This document shows positions 25,591 to 33,421 of a stretch of DNA of 62,605 bases, piece by piece. Below the pieces are notes generated by a model. It was not told the origin of the DNA, searched no databases, and worked only from the letters and a program-made list of their open reading frames with translations. A program made the position numbers and the translations under genes. How positions within the stretch are numbered: position 1 is the first letter of the stretch; each line of letters starts with the position of its first letter. The stretch is from an uncultured Nitrospira sp. (GTDB lineage: Bacteria > Nitrospirota > Nitrospiria > Nitrospirales > UBA8639): contig CABVRQ010000009.1 in NCBI GenBank assembly GCA_902500695.1, positions 1-62,605 of the forward strand, given 5' to 3'.

Positions 25591-25755
25591 GAGCCTGTCG
25601 GACTTAGGGGATCGAAAGCGAAAAAGCGGATGAGCGAGGCCAGATTTTTGACGATTTCGCTGGCCCATAGTGGGACTATGGTCCAAGAAAGCGGCGAAAT
25701 ATGGACCGCTTAGACACTTTTGCAGCCGATTCATCCTAAGTCCGACAGGCTCCTA
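25588..25755. repeat. 168-bp element with perfect 19-bp terminal inverted repeats
   Basis: TAGGAGCCTGTCGGACTTA at 25588-25606 and its exact reverse complement at 25737-25755. The inside is non-coding and partly self-complementary (GCCCATAGTGGGACTATGG, GAAAGCGGCGAAATATGG). It looks like a MITE; no transposase is present. Its left end supplies the stop codon of the HNH gene. It is a different family from the 121-bp elements. Only one copy is in this window. Confidence 0.85.
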
Positions 25756-26033
25756 AATTCTCCTGTTCTCCTGGTTCCTGATGTTTGTCAGCAGGACCAT
25801 CGTTCTATGGTTCCCGGTGACGGACGACTAAAGCGGAACTTCATGCCCTCACAAGGAGTGAATCCTACGCGTTGCTTGCACTCGAGCAGGAATATTTCGC
25901 GATGAGACGGGTCTTCACTGATCGGTCTCCTTCCTCCCGATCCTGGAAAATTTATTCCAAAGACCTGGACAGGCAGGACGTTCAGATTGTATCTGCCAAT
26001 CCGGGTCAAGGAATTGAGGAATCAAACGCTAAC
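25756..26033. other. Intergenic stretch with no supported gene
   Basis: Between the 168-bp element and the zinc-ribbon gene. Short frames exist on both strands (for example 25788-26009 minus, which contains IFLLECKQRVGFTPCEGMKF) but none has a ribosome-binding site, a recognisable domain or clear coding character. A decayed gene is possible. Confidence 0.4.
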
Positions 26034-26186
26034 CTAGGACACTTCGATGAGGGGAATCGGTGCTCGCTCGGCTTGTTTTCGTAGGCCACAATTAATACAC
26101 CAGAAGACCAGAAGAGACATTCCTGATTCCATGTCGACTTCCCGATCAAGTAACATCGTTCCCTGGCATTTTTCACAGCGATACAT
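26034..26186 (-). CDS. Small zinc-ribbon protein
   Basis: 50 residues from the ATG at 26186, chosen because AGGAG lies 8-9 bases upstream; a longer frame to 26285 adds 33 residues without a site. The sequence begins MYRCEKCQGTM and continues to LLVFWCINCGLRKQ, giving two CxxC pairs 25 residues apart, as in zinc ribbons. No further domain. Such proteins often act in nucleic-acid or protein interactions. It is isolated on its strand. The function is unknown. Confidence 0.65.
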   Translation of the reverse strand: MYRCEKCQGTMLLDREVDMESGMSLLVFWCINCGLRKQAERAPIPLIEVS

Positions 26187-26612
26187 AGATGAATCTCCTG
26201 TGGTTCTACCGGTCAGGCGTAAGGAGTCATCAGAATCAATATGAAGAGACTTACAGGCGTTTGGCTCAAAATGAATGAAGACCAAAAAAAATGAATGAAG
26301 CCTTGGGCACTGATTCTTCAGACGCGCTGACTCGGAGTGTGAATAAAAAACTGCATGGTACTGAATGAAGGATTTCCCAAAAAGAGGGGCAATCTACCAT
26401 AGGCAAAAAGGTAAAAGCTACGGAATTCAGGGGGGCACGTGAGAATTGGTGAGACATGGCTAAGCTTTTGACTTATCGCGGAAATGGAGTGAAGATTTAC
26501 ACATCATCTGCCGTCTGATGCGTCCCGGTTTGTCAAAGGTTCTAGGCGGATTTCAGTGAAAGCGTATTTAGATGATGATTGAAAACCGGTACTGGTATGG
26601 GAGGTCGTGAGT
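26187..26612. other. Intergenic stretch with short ATGAATGAAG repeats
   Basis: About 425 bases without a supported gene. ATGAATGAAG occurs at 26271-26280 and again at 26291-26300 (20 bases apart), with a near copy, CTGAATGAAG, at 26361-26370. The end carries the GGGAGGT ribosome-binding site of the downstream metallopeptidase gene (26599-26605). Confidence 0.5.
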
Positions 26613-27662
26613 TTGGATCTATTGCCTGATATTCAGCCCCCTGTCCCCGCAGAGCCTGAATGGGTGTCCTGGTCTGATGACCAGCTATTAAATCTCCGGA
26701 TGTCTGAATTAAAGATCCGTATTTCCGGGACTGAATTGGGTCAGTGCGTCCGTCAGTTATACCGCGAATTGAAACATCAAGGGTTAGTGTTTCGTCCCCA
26801 CATATGGTTGTCTGACGATTGGTATTCGCCTGATGGCACGCCGGGTCTTGCCGTGCCGTTTTATATGGGGCATCCGCGGTTAGCAAAACTGGAACTCAAT
26901 CAAATGTTAGAAGTGGAGGGTGGGACCCCGGAATGGTGTATGCGGATTCTTCGACATGAAACGGGCCATGCAATTGAGAATGCCTACCGCTTGCGGCGGC
27001 GGCGTAGCCGTCAACAGATGTTCGGGCACACCTCGGTTCCGTATCCCGATTGTTATTTGCCAAAGCCCTACAGTAAAAGTTTTGTGCTGCATCTTGATAT
27101 GTGGTATGCCCAGAGTCATCCGGACGAGGATTTTGCTGAAACCTTTGCCGTCTGGCTCACGCCGCACTCACATTGGCGTGAACGATATACCGGATGGCCT
27201 GCACTCAAAAAATTGGAATACATGGACGGGCTCATGAAGGAGTTAGCGGGGGTGACGCCCATTGTGACGACCAGGGAGCAGGTGGATCCCATTCAGCGTC
27301 TTCACAAAACGCTCAGGGAACATTACCAGGGCAAGCGGGAACGGTACGGGCTCGATTACCCCAACTTTTATGATCGGGACTTACGGCGTCTCTTTTCCGG
27401 GGATCCGGATCAATCGACCAATCTGTCAGCAGAGAATTTTATTAGGAAATTTAGAAAAGAAGTCCGTCGGAAAGTTGCTGCATGGACGGGAGAGTATCAA
27501 TATACCATTGATCAAGTTTTGCAGGATATGATGGCACATTGCCGTGAACGGAATTTACGGTTAGCCGTTTCTGAAGAGCAGGCAAAAGTGGATTTTACGA
27601 TTTTATTGACGGTGCAAACGATGAACTATTTGCATGGTGGACGCCATCGGGTGGTGTTATGA
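26613..27662 (+). CDS. Putative zinc metallopeptidase (HETGH)
   Basis: About 349 residues. The TTG at 26613 is chosen because GGGAGG ends 8 bases before it; a GTG at 26607 is too close to that site. The core has an HExxH motif, RILRHETGHAIENAYRL (His and Glu near residues 115-119), and a candidate third ligand in HPDEDFAETFAVWL (Glu near 172-176), the arrangement of gluzincin-type zinc peptidases. Flanking parts are conserved-looking: PEWVSWSDDQLLNLRM at the start, and a basic helical C-terminus. No signal peptide, so it is cytoplasmic. It belongs to an uncharacterised putative zinc-peptidase family. It overlaps the ATP-grasp gene by four bases (ATGA), so the two proteins are made together and probably act in one pathway. 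Confidence 0.8.
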   Translation: MDLLPDIQPPVPAEPEWVSWSDDQLLNLRMSELKIRISGTELGQCVRQLYRELKHQGLVFRPHIWLSDDWYSPDGTPGLAVPFYMGHPRLAKLELNQMLEVEGGTPEWCMRILRHETGHAIENAYRLRRRRSRQQMFGHTSVPYPDCYLPKPYSKSFVLHLDMWYAQSHPDEDFAETFAVWLTPHSHWRERYTGWPALKKLEYMDGLMKELAGVTPIVTTREQVDPIQRLHKTLREHYQGKRERYGLDYPNFYDRDLRRLFSGDPDQSTNLSAENFIRKFRKEVRRKVAAWTGEYQYTIDQVLQDMMAHCRERNLRLAVSEEQAKVDFTILLTVQTMNYLHGGRHRVVL

Positions 27663-28681
27663 GAAAACTTCGCGTCATGGCCCTCATGCATCAGGATCTC
27701 GTGCCCCCGGACGATGTAGAACATGCAGATTTGGCTGAGGTTGAATGGAAAACCGAATTTGATGTGGTCTCCACCCTACGTGATCTTGGTCATGAGGTGA
27801 TGGCCGTCGGTGTGAGGGATGATTTAAGCGTCATCGATAACCTGGTCACGGATTGGAAGCCCCACATTGCCTTCAATCTTTTGGAAGAATTCAATGGCAA
27901 TCCGGAGTTCGATCAAAATGTGGTGTCCTATTTGGAGCTCCTGGGAGTTCCTTATACCGGCTGTAATCCCAAGGGGCTCGTGCTTACTCGCGATAAAGGC
28001 TGGTCAAAAAAAATTATGGCCTATCATGGCATCCGATGCCCGGAGTTTGTCGTCTATCCTATCGGGCGGGTGATCAAGTGGGCAGAAGAGTTTCCCTTTC
28101 CGGTCATTGTCAAATCCATTAGTGAAGAAGCATCCCTCGGTATTTCTCAAGCGTCTATTGTTCATGACGAGGACAAGTTAAAAGAACGTGTTGAATTTGT
28201 GCATCAGAGTGTGGGCACGAGCGTCATTGTTGAGCGGTATATTGAAGGACGGGAATTATACGTGGGTGTGTTAGGTAATCGACGCTTGCAAGCCCTGCCG
28301 GTTTGGGAGCTCCACCTGAAAAATCTTCCTCCTGATGCTCTGCCGATTGCGACCGCCAGGGTGAAATGGAGCACGAAATATCAAAAAAAATATGGGATCC
28401 AATCGGGTGAGGTCGAGGGGTTAAGCCTCAAGCTGGTGCGGCATATTCAACACACGGCCAAACGGGTCTTTCATATTTTGGGATTAAACGGCTATGCCCG
28501 AATGGATTTCCGGTTAGATCCTCAGGAGCATCTCTATATTCTGGAAGCCAATCCCAATGCGCAACTGGCTTATGGCGAAGATCTCGCCGAGTCGGCTGAA
28601 CGAGCAGGTATTTCCTATGAAGCGCTGATTCAACGAATTCTGAACATCGGGCTGAGCTGGAAACCTGAAAGCCAGCGATAA
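27659..28681 (+). CDS. ATP-grasp ligase related to D-Ala-D-Ala ligase
   Basis: 340 residues; the ATG overlaps the metallopeptidase stop. ATP-grasp features in order: N-terminal Rossmann-like domain (LRVMALMHQDLVPP, DVVSTLRDLGHEVMAVG), WKPHIAFNLLEEFNG, LELLGVPYTGCNPKGLVLTRDK, PFPVIVKSISEEASLGI (ATP-binding loop), VIVERYIEGRELYVGVLG and the metal-binding C-terminus YARMDFRLDPQEHLYILEANPN. True D-Ala-D-Ala ligases end in E-x-N-x-x-P-G; here EANPNAQLAYGED differs, so the substrate is probably another amino acid or peptide. The enzyme should form an amide or peptide bond via an acyl phosphate. Its coupling to a zinc peptidase is notable. Confidence 0.88.
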   Translation: MRKLRVMALMHQDLVPPDDVEHADLAEVEWKTEFDVVSTLRDLGHEVMAVGVRDDLSVIDNLVTDWKPHIAFNLLEEFNGNPEFDQNVVSYLELLGVPYTGCNPKGLVLTRDKGWSKKIMAYHGIRCPEFVVYPIGRVIKWAEEFPFPVIVKSISEEASLGISQASIVHDEDKLKERVEFVHQSVGTSVIVERYIEGRELYVGVLGNRRLQALPVWELHLKNLPPDALPIATARVKWSTKYQKKYGIQSGEVEGLSLKLVRHIQHTAKRVFHILGLNGYARMDFRLDPQEHLYILEANPNAQLAYGEDLAESAERAGISYEALIQRILNIGLSWKPESQR

Positions 28682-28873
28682 CGGAGATTCTGAAACCTGC
28701 TCCGAGCGAAGTCGAAGATTCTGGCGGGTAGGACTTTTTGTCCATTGCCTCCTGCTCTTAGCCGTAGACCGCAGACTGCTTTCCCTGAGTTGCGTTTCTG
28801 CAAAAAAATGAACCCTGTGTGAATATTACGTGGTTATCAGAGGTGGACTAATTTATTCGAGCGAAAGGAATCG

Positions 28874-31399
28874 TCATGAGCTCTTTAAGCCTGCTTGCCA
28901 AGTGGCAAGGGCCAGCAATGGAAAGTAATGCGAGTACAAATGGTATTTCAAATAGAAAACGTTTGGAAATCCGGTTCCTGTCATGAGTTCTTCGTCCCAC
29001 CCTCCTTGCTCATTCTGATGGGTAAGTAGCCAGTCGATCCCACGATGAACATATTTTGAAGTTCGATCGCCAGCCGCTTCAAGTGCGAGTAAGCCCCAGG
29101 CTGTTTGTGAAGGTGTGCTTGATGCTGGAACAAACTCCTGCTTTTCATAGCTGGCACAGCTCTCCCCCCATCCGCCATCCTGGTTTTGGATTGAGTGCAC
29201 CCATGTGACAGCACGCTGGATGGCGGAGTTTGCGGTCGGGGAGCCACTTGCGCGAAGGCCACGTAGGGCAAGAAATGTTCCATAAGTATAATTCACGCCC
29301 CAGCGTCCATCCCAACTCCCGTTAGCTTGTTGGTGGCCTAAAAGGTATTGGACAGCGCGCGCGATCGCCTGGTCTTGATGTGTGTAACCCCGTCGACAGA
29401 GTGCTTCAAGCACCCGCCCCGTGATATCCGGGCAGCTTGGATCAAGCATGGCATTGTGGTCTGCGAATGGGACCTTATTCAGTAAGGCCCAATTATTATC
29501 GACATCAAAGGCAGCCCACCCACCGTCTGAGGATTGCATCCCGAATAACCAGTTGATGGCACGACCTTCGGCGCGGGTCTGTCGATCAGGATCCGAGGCC
29601 TTGGCATGCTCGAGTGCCAACAAGACCATGGCCGTATCGTCGATATCGGGGTAGAGTTCGTTCGCAAACTGGAAGGGCCATCCTCCGGGCTGCAAGTCCG
29701 GACGCTTGACCGACCAGTCTCCTTTGCGGCGAATCTCTTTGCTTAATAACCAGTCAGCCGCCCGCTGCATCGCTTCCGGCTCACCAATTCCAAGTTCCCC
29801 CAATGCAAACATTGAAATGGCCGTATCCCATACCGGTGATAAACTTGGCTGAAACTGTAGAGCATCTTCCTTCTCAAGAATGAGTCCTTCGAGTTGGCCA
29901 AGAGTTTCAATAAAGTCGGGATGGTCACGTTCATAGCCAAGAGCATCCATTGCCATGAGGGAGTACATCATTCCCGGAAAAATTGCTCCCAATCCGTCCG
30001 TGAACCGCATGTGATCCAGCATCCACTTCTCTGCCTCGCGGATCGCTTTAGCGCGAATATCCTTAAAACCCCGCTTTTCCCAAAGTTTTAAAATCTTGTC
30101 TACCTGATGAAACATGAGAGAAAATGGGTCTTTTTTTGGAAACGTCAGCTTCCGCTTAGGCACCAATAGTTCGTCAACGGTCCAATTCCCAGGTACCTTC
30201 CGCTGGACTCCGGACGCTTGAAGAATAGAGAGGGGGACGACGATAGCTCGACTCCACGATGAAATTTCATACAAGACATTCCCAGGGATAAGGACGAGTT
30301 CAGGTGGAACGCTTGGGGTGTATTTCCTTGGGAAGAGACCAAACATACTCAGGTTATTTTTCGTATAGCTATTGGTTGCTTGAAGCCCGCCAAGGGCAAG
30401 GATGCATTTACGTGCGCGCTGCATCAGTGGATGTTCAGGATCATATCCGCCAACCCGAAGCGCCACATAGGCGCGGGTTGTGGCGTTTACCTCAGCGGGG
30501 CCCTCTGAGTAGATATCCCATCCCCCATCTGAAAGTTGGCGGTCAAGGATGGTGCGCATGGCTTTGTCTATTTTGATCTGAATCTCAGGATTCCAGGCAC
30601 CGTTCTCCGGTGGATAGAGCCAGAGTAAAAGCAACACGTAATCGGATTCCAATGTCGTGTCGGCGGTTAAATCCCCCTGCCAAAAACCTTGCGGATATTG
30701 TTTCGCCAACAGTGAACGCGCAGAAGCTTGTGTCGGTTGATAAGCCTGTTGCTCAAGTTCCTCCACATTTGCCTTAAAGGAGGCAAGCTCCGCGAAGGCG
30801 TCTTTAGGCTGCGTGGGTATGATGCTTGCGGACGGTTCTCTCATGGGTTCTCCTGGTTGTGTGTGAGATTGGATCTCCAGAACAAGGGCAGCTCGTTGCT
30901 CGCGAGTGGGTGGGGCTAATCCTAGAGCCTCGCTGAACCACAGACCTTCGGCAGCAAGCCGTCCAACGAGGGAGCGGGTCGGATCAACGGTATTAGCCAG
31001 AAAAATGCTTTGCCAATTTTGGTATCGCTCGCGAATGGGCTCAAGGAGACGGGGGTTGATCGCAAGGGCGGCCATGAGAATTGAGGCAATTTCATGGCCT
31101 TGCAGGGAGCGGTGGTTTGTAGGACTTTCGACAGCATCAGTATCAAGTGCCGTCCAGGAATGCTCTTCATGAATGGAGGTTGTGAGGAAATCTCCAACTT
31201 GTTTGCGATCCAGATCCTGTATGAGTAACTCTATGAGTCCTACCAGTAACTGTTCTTTCCCGTCAAAATGATAGAGTAATCCGCCTTTACTTAGTCCGGC
31301 TTCTCGAGCGACATGCTCCAGTGTTAACGCACTGGCGCCGTCCCGTCCTAGCAGGTCAATGGCGGTCTCAAGAATTAAATAGCGTGTTGAAGTTAGCAT
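28874..31399 (-). CDS. shc: TetR regulator fused to squalene-hopene cyclase
   Basis: One uninterrupted frame of 841 residues. Residues 1-180 are a complete TetR-family regulator: helix-turn-helix ALTLEHVAREAGLSKGGLLYHF (in two parts, about 23-45) and a C-terminal ligand/dimer domain with ALAINPRLLEPIRERYQNW and RLAAEGLWFSEALGL. Residues about 200-841 are a complete squalene-hopene cyclase: DGGWDIYSEG, GMMYSLMAMDALGY, SPVWDTAISM, the catalytic PDIDDTAM (585-588), QSSDGGWAAFD, QNQDGGWGE and the C-terminal GTGFPNVFYLKYHLYSHYFPL (in parts). Met186 lies at the junction and is preceded by AGGAG with 5-base spacing, so a free cyclase of 656 residues (normal length) could also be made. It converts squalene to hopene for hopanoid membranes. 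The fusion could also be a lost stop codon or a sequencing error. Confidence 0.9.
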   Translation of the reverse strand: MLTSTRYLILETAIDLLGRDGASALTLEHVAREAGLSKGGLLYHFDGKEQLLVGLIELLIQDLDRKQVGDFLTTSIHEEHSWTALDTDAVESPTNHRSLQGHEIASILMAALAINPRLLEPIRERYQNWQSIFLANTVDPTRSLVGRLAAEGLWFSEALGLAPPTREQRAALVLEIQSHTQPGEPMREPSASIIPTQPKDAFAELASFKANVEELEQQAYQPTQASARSLLAKQYPQGFWQGDLTADTTLESDYVLLLLWLYPPENGAWNPEIQIKIDKAMRTILDRQLSDGGWDIYSEGPAEVNATTRAYVALRVGGYDPEHPLMQRARKCILALGGLQATNSYTKNNLSMFGLFPRKYTPSVPPELVLIPGNVLYEISSWSRAIVVPLSILQASGVQRKVPGNWTVDELLVPKRKLTFPKKDPFSLMFHQVDKILKLWEKRGFKDIRAKAIREAEKWMLDHMRFTDGLGAIFPGMMYSLMAMDALGYERDHPDFIETLGQLEGLILEKEDALQFQPSLSPVWDTAISMFALGELGIGEPEAMQRAADWLLSKEIRRKGDWSVKRPDLQPGGWPFQFANELYPDIDDTAMVLLALEHAKASDPDRQTRAEGRAINWLFGMQSSDGGWAAFDVDNNWALLNKVPFADHNAMLDPSCPDITGRVLEALCRRGYTHQDQAIARAVQYLLGHQQANGSWDGRWGVNYTYGTFLALRGLRASGSPTANSAIQRAVTWVHSIQNQDGGWGESCASYEKQEFVPASSTPSQTAWGLLALEAAGDRTSKYVHRGIDWLLTHQNEQGGWDEELMTGTGFPNVFYLKYHLYSHYFPLLALATWQAGLKSS

Positions 31400-31407
31400 G
31401 GCTATGC

Positions 31408-31436
31408 ACTGTACCGTCTGGATGGTTTAGTTTCAA
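31408..31436 (-). promoter_or_regulatory. Promoter and probable TetR operator of the fusion gene
   Basis: On the minus strand: TTGAAA (31436-31431), 17-base spacer, TACAGT (31413-31408). The start of transcription would be about 31401, two bases before the ATG at 31399, so the mRNA would be almost leaderless. Within the spacer, ACCGTC-TG-GATGGT (31413-31426) is a near-perfect palindrome (one mismatch) that resembles TetR-family operators and would block RNA polymerase, suggesting autoregulation by the TetR half. Confidence 0.5.
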
Positions 31437-31622
31437 TTGGAAAATTCGGTTATACCCTCAAAAAGGTAAGGATGACGAGCGTGGGGTTGGATTAAAGGCA
31501 ATGCTGCAAAACATCCACGAAATGGCAGCCTACAATTCGGCTCTGGGACTCCATGGAGGCGTATGTCGCCTGTGAGACAGTATTTAGTCGTGACGCAGAT
31601 GGGGGGGAGAGGGGGCGATAAT

Positions 31623-31976
31623 TTAATTAAAGGCCAGAAAGCGGTCGCACCCGTCGATGATGTTTGAGAGAATCACCAAGCCGCAAAAGGTCACTTCTTT
31701 ACCATATCCGTCGGTGGAGATATGGTGTTGTTGGCATCCATAGGCGCACACAAATAACTTCAATCCGTCCTTCGCCAACTCGGAAAATCTCCGGTCTTCT
31801 AGGTTTTTGACTCCCTCATCGATGAAATACAGATAAGTATCTACCTTATTGGCTAATGCGGTTTTGGAGAGGTGGTAGACGGTCTCTGCATTGGGATGTT
31901 CAGGCGAGGTAGAGAGCAGGAGGCCTAACTTTTTATTGGCGAGGGTAGGATTGGCTGTAATGGTAGTGGAGTCCAT
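31623..31976 (-). CDS. DsrE-family protein
   Basis: 117 residues from the ATG at 31976; a TTG at 32009 would add 11 residues. The fold resembles DsrE/TusD proteins: KKLGLLLSTSPEHPNAETVYH, ALANKVDTYLYFIDEGVKNL, DGLKLFVCAYGCQQH. The cysteines in VCAYGCQQH are where sulfur-transfer members carry their active Cys. The last part, VTFCGLVILSNIIDGCDRFLAF, is typical of the family. DsrE proteins act in sulfur relay. It lies beside the molybdopterin operon, which also uses sulfur transfer, but on the opposite strand; a link is not shown. Confidence 0.8.
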   Translation of the reverse strand: MDSTTITANPTLANKKLGLLLSTSPEHPNAETVYHLSKTALANKVDTYLYFIDEGVKNLEDRRFSELAKDGLKLFVCAYGCQQHHISTDGYGKEVTFCGLVILSNIIDGCDRFLAFN

Positions 31977-32066
31977 GGGGAAAATTTCTAAATAATAGGG
32001 TATTACCAACTGTTTATAGGTGGAATGAGCTCGGCTGTCAAGGGATTGTCCAGGGGGATGTTTTGC

Positions 32067-32096
32067 TTGACGTCCTTTTTCCTCTGTCCTTATAAT
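32067..32096 (+). promoter_or_regulatory. Sigma-70 promoter of the moa operon
   Basis: TTGACG (32067-32072), 18-base spacer, TATAAT (32091-32096), giving a start near 32103 and a 5' leader of about 40 bases to moaC. The -10 box is perfect and the -35 box has one mismatch. Confidence 0.65.
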
Positions 32097-32141
32097 TTAC
32101 TGATTTTCAAGAGAATTTTTCATCTGTGATTATTTTTGATT

Positions 32142-32645
32142 ATGGCGAATCTTACGCATTTTAATGAATCCGGTCGGGCTCGAATGGTGGATGTAACCGA
32201 CAAGCGTTCAACCGAGCGAGTAGCGGTGGCCCAGGGGAAGGTGTTTATCTTGCCGGAAACCCTGGAGAAAATTCATGAGGGTCGAATTGCGAAGGGTGAT
32301 GTGCTGGCCGTAGCTCAAGTGGCCGGGGTTATGGGGGCCAAACGGACTCCCGATCTGATCCCAATGTGTCATCCTCTTCTGCTGACCGGTGTGGATGTGG
32401 ATTTCAAAGAGGACTCCCAGCCTAATCCTGCTGGAAGGTACGCGATTACCATTGTAGCAACGGTGAAAACCACCGGAAACACCGGAGTGGAAATGGAAGC
32501 TATGACAGCAGTTTCCGTGGCCGCTCTGACTATTTATGATATGTGTAAGGCGGTTGATAAGGGCATGGAGTTTGGAGAAATTGCCCTCGTGTCGAAGTCA
32601 GGGGGAAAGTCTGGTACGTATGTCCGTGGTCAAAAGGCAAAATAG
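32142..32645 (+). CDS. moaC: Cyclic pyranopterin monophosphate synthase
   Basis: Second step of molybdenum-cofactor synthesis: converts the MoaA product to cyclic pyranopterin monophosphate. 167 residues from the ATG at 32142 (TTG at 32136 is less likely). Family motifs: MVDVTDKRSTERVAVAQG, GDVLAVAQVAGVMGAKRTPDLIPMCHPL (in parts; the MCHPL active-site region), TGVEMEAMTAVSVAALTIYDMCKAVDKGM (in parts). All are intact. First gene of moaC-moaD-moaE-moaA. Confidence 0.97.
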   Translation: MANLTHFNESGRARMVDVTDKRSTERVAVAQGKVFILPETLEKIHEGRIAKGDVLAVAQVAGVMGAKRTPDLIPMCHPLLLTGVDVDFKEDSQPNPAGRYAITIVATVKTTGNTGVEMEAMTAVSVAALTIYDMCKAVDKGMEFGEIALVSKSGGKSGTYVRGQKAK

Positions 32646-32694
32646 CGAGGGGTGATGTCCGTTGCCCTCGTCTGGTCGTGGGAGTAGTCAGATT

Positions 32695-32973
32695 GTGAAG
32701 ATTAAATTATTCGGGATGTTAAAGGCCATGATTCCTGGAGGAAAGGATCTGGATGTCGTCATTTCTGAAGGTGGACAGGTCAGGGATCTGGTTCATTCCA
32801 TTCAGATTGAGCATCCACAGGTTGGTGAATTACTCGATAAGAAAAAGGTATTGATATCGGTGAATCAAGAAATCGCACATTGGGACACGGTGCTTAAAGA
32901 GGCTGACGAGATAGCATTATTGCCTCCTTTTGCGGGAGGGTCCTGCGTATCATGGGCTAAGGAGAAAGGGTAA
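32695..32973 (+). CDS. moaD: Molybdopterin synthase sulfur carrier with C-terminal extension
   Basis: 92 residues from the GTG at 32695 (GGGAG about 9 bases upstream); the frame is open to 32662. It has a ubiquitin-like fold: VKIKLFGMLKAMIPGGKDL, QVRDLVHSIQIEHP, LISVNQEIAHWDTVLKEADEIALLPPFAGG. MoaD normally ends at this Gly-Gly, which is adenylated and thiocarboxylated. Here ten residues follow (SCVSWAKEKG) before the stop, so either processing exposes the Gly-Gly or the protein is inactive in that form. The next gene, moaE, starts 5 bases after the stop. Confidence 0.88.
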   Translation: MKIKLFGMLKAMIPGGKDLDVVISEGGQVRDLVHSIQIEHPQVGELLDKKKVLISVNQEIAHWDTVLKEADEIALLPPFAGGSCVSWAKEKG

Positions 32974-32977
32974 TCCG

Positions 32978-33421
32978 ATGGCCGTTGACCTTGAAGAAAG
33001 CATGTTGGTTCGGGTGCAACTGGAAAATTTTTCAATTGATGAGGAATTGGATCGGGTGCGGTCTCGATCCCGTCGGATCGGGGGCATTGCGATGTTTTTG
33101 GGGACGGCCCGCGATCGCTCAAAAGGTCGAGACGTGAGTTCCATGAGTTTTGATCACTACGAAGGGATGGCGCAGAAAAAACTCAAGGAAATTCGCGAAC
33201 AGGCTCTTCGGGATTTTGACATTATTGAGGCCTTGGTGCTCCATCGCCATGGACCAATTGAAATTGGTGAGAATATTGTGCTGATCATTGTGGGGGCCGA
33301 ACATCGCGCCGATGCCTTCAAGGCCTGCCAATGGTGTATTGATGAACTCAAAAAAATCACTCCGATCTGGAAAATGGAAACAACGCCGGAAGGCGAGGTG
33401 TGGGTGGAGGAACACCCATAA
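32978..33421 (+). CDS. moaE: Molybdopterin synthase catalytic subunit
   Basis: 147 residues from the ATG at 32978, with AAGGAG upstream inside the moaD end; the frame is open to 32930. Family regions: IGGIAMFLGTARDRSKGRDV, SFDHYEGMAQKKLKEI, VLHRHGPIEIGENIVLIIVG, AEHRADAFKACQWCIDELK and the catalytic KKITPIWKMETTPEGEVWVE (Lys of TPIWK). It binds MoaD and inserts two sulfurs into the pyranopterin. It overlaps moaA by one base (TAATG). Confidence 0.96.
   Translation: MAVDLEESMLVRVQLENFSIDEELDRVRSRSRRIGGIAMFLGTARDRSKGRDVSSMSFDHYEGMAQKKLKEIREQALRDFDIIEALVLHRHGPIEIGENIVLIIVGAEHRADAFKACQWCIDELKKITPIWKMETTPEGEVWVEEHP

Noticed and set aside
600..32145. A 14-base identical string (ATTTTTGATTATGG) at the starts of the HEPN-like gene (600-613) and moaC (32132-32145)
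   Set aside because: A few 14-base matches are expected by chance in 62 kb; the surrounding sequence is not alike.
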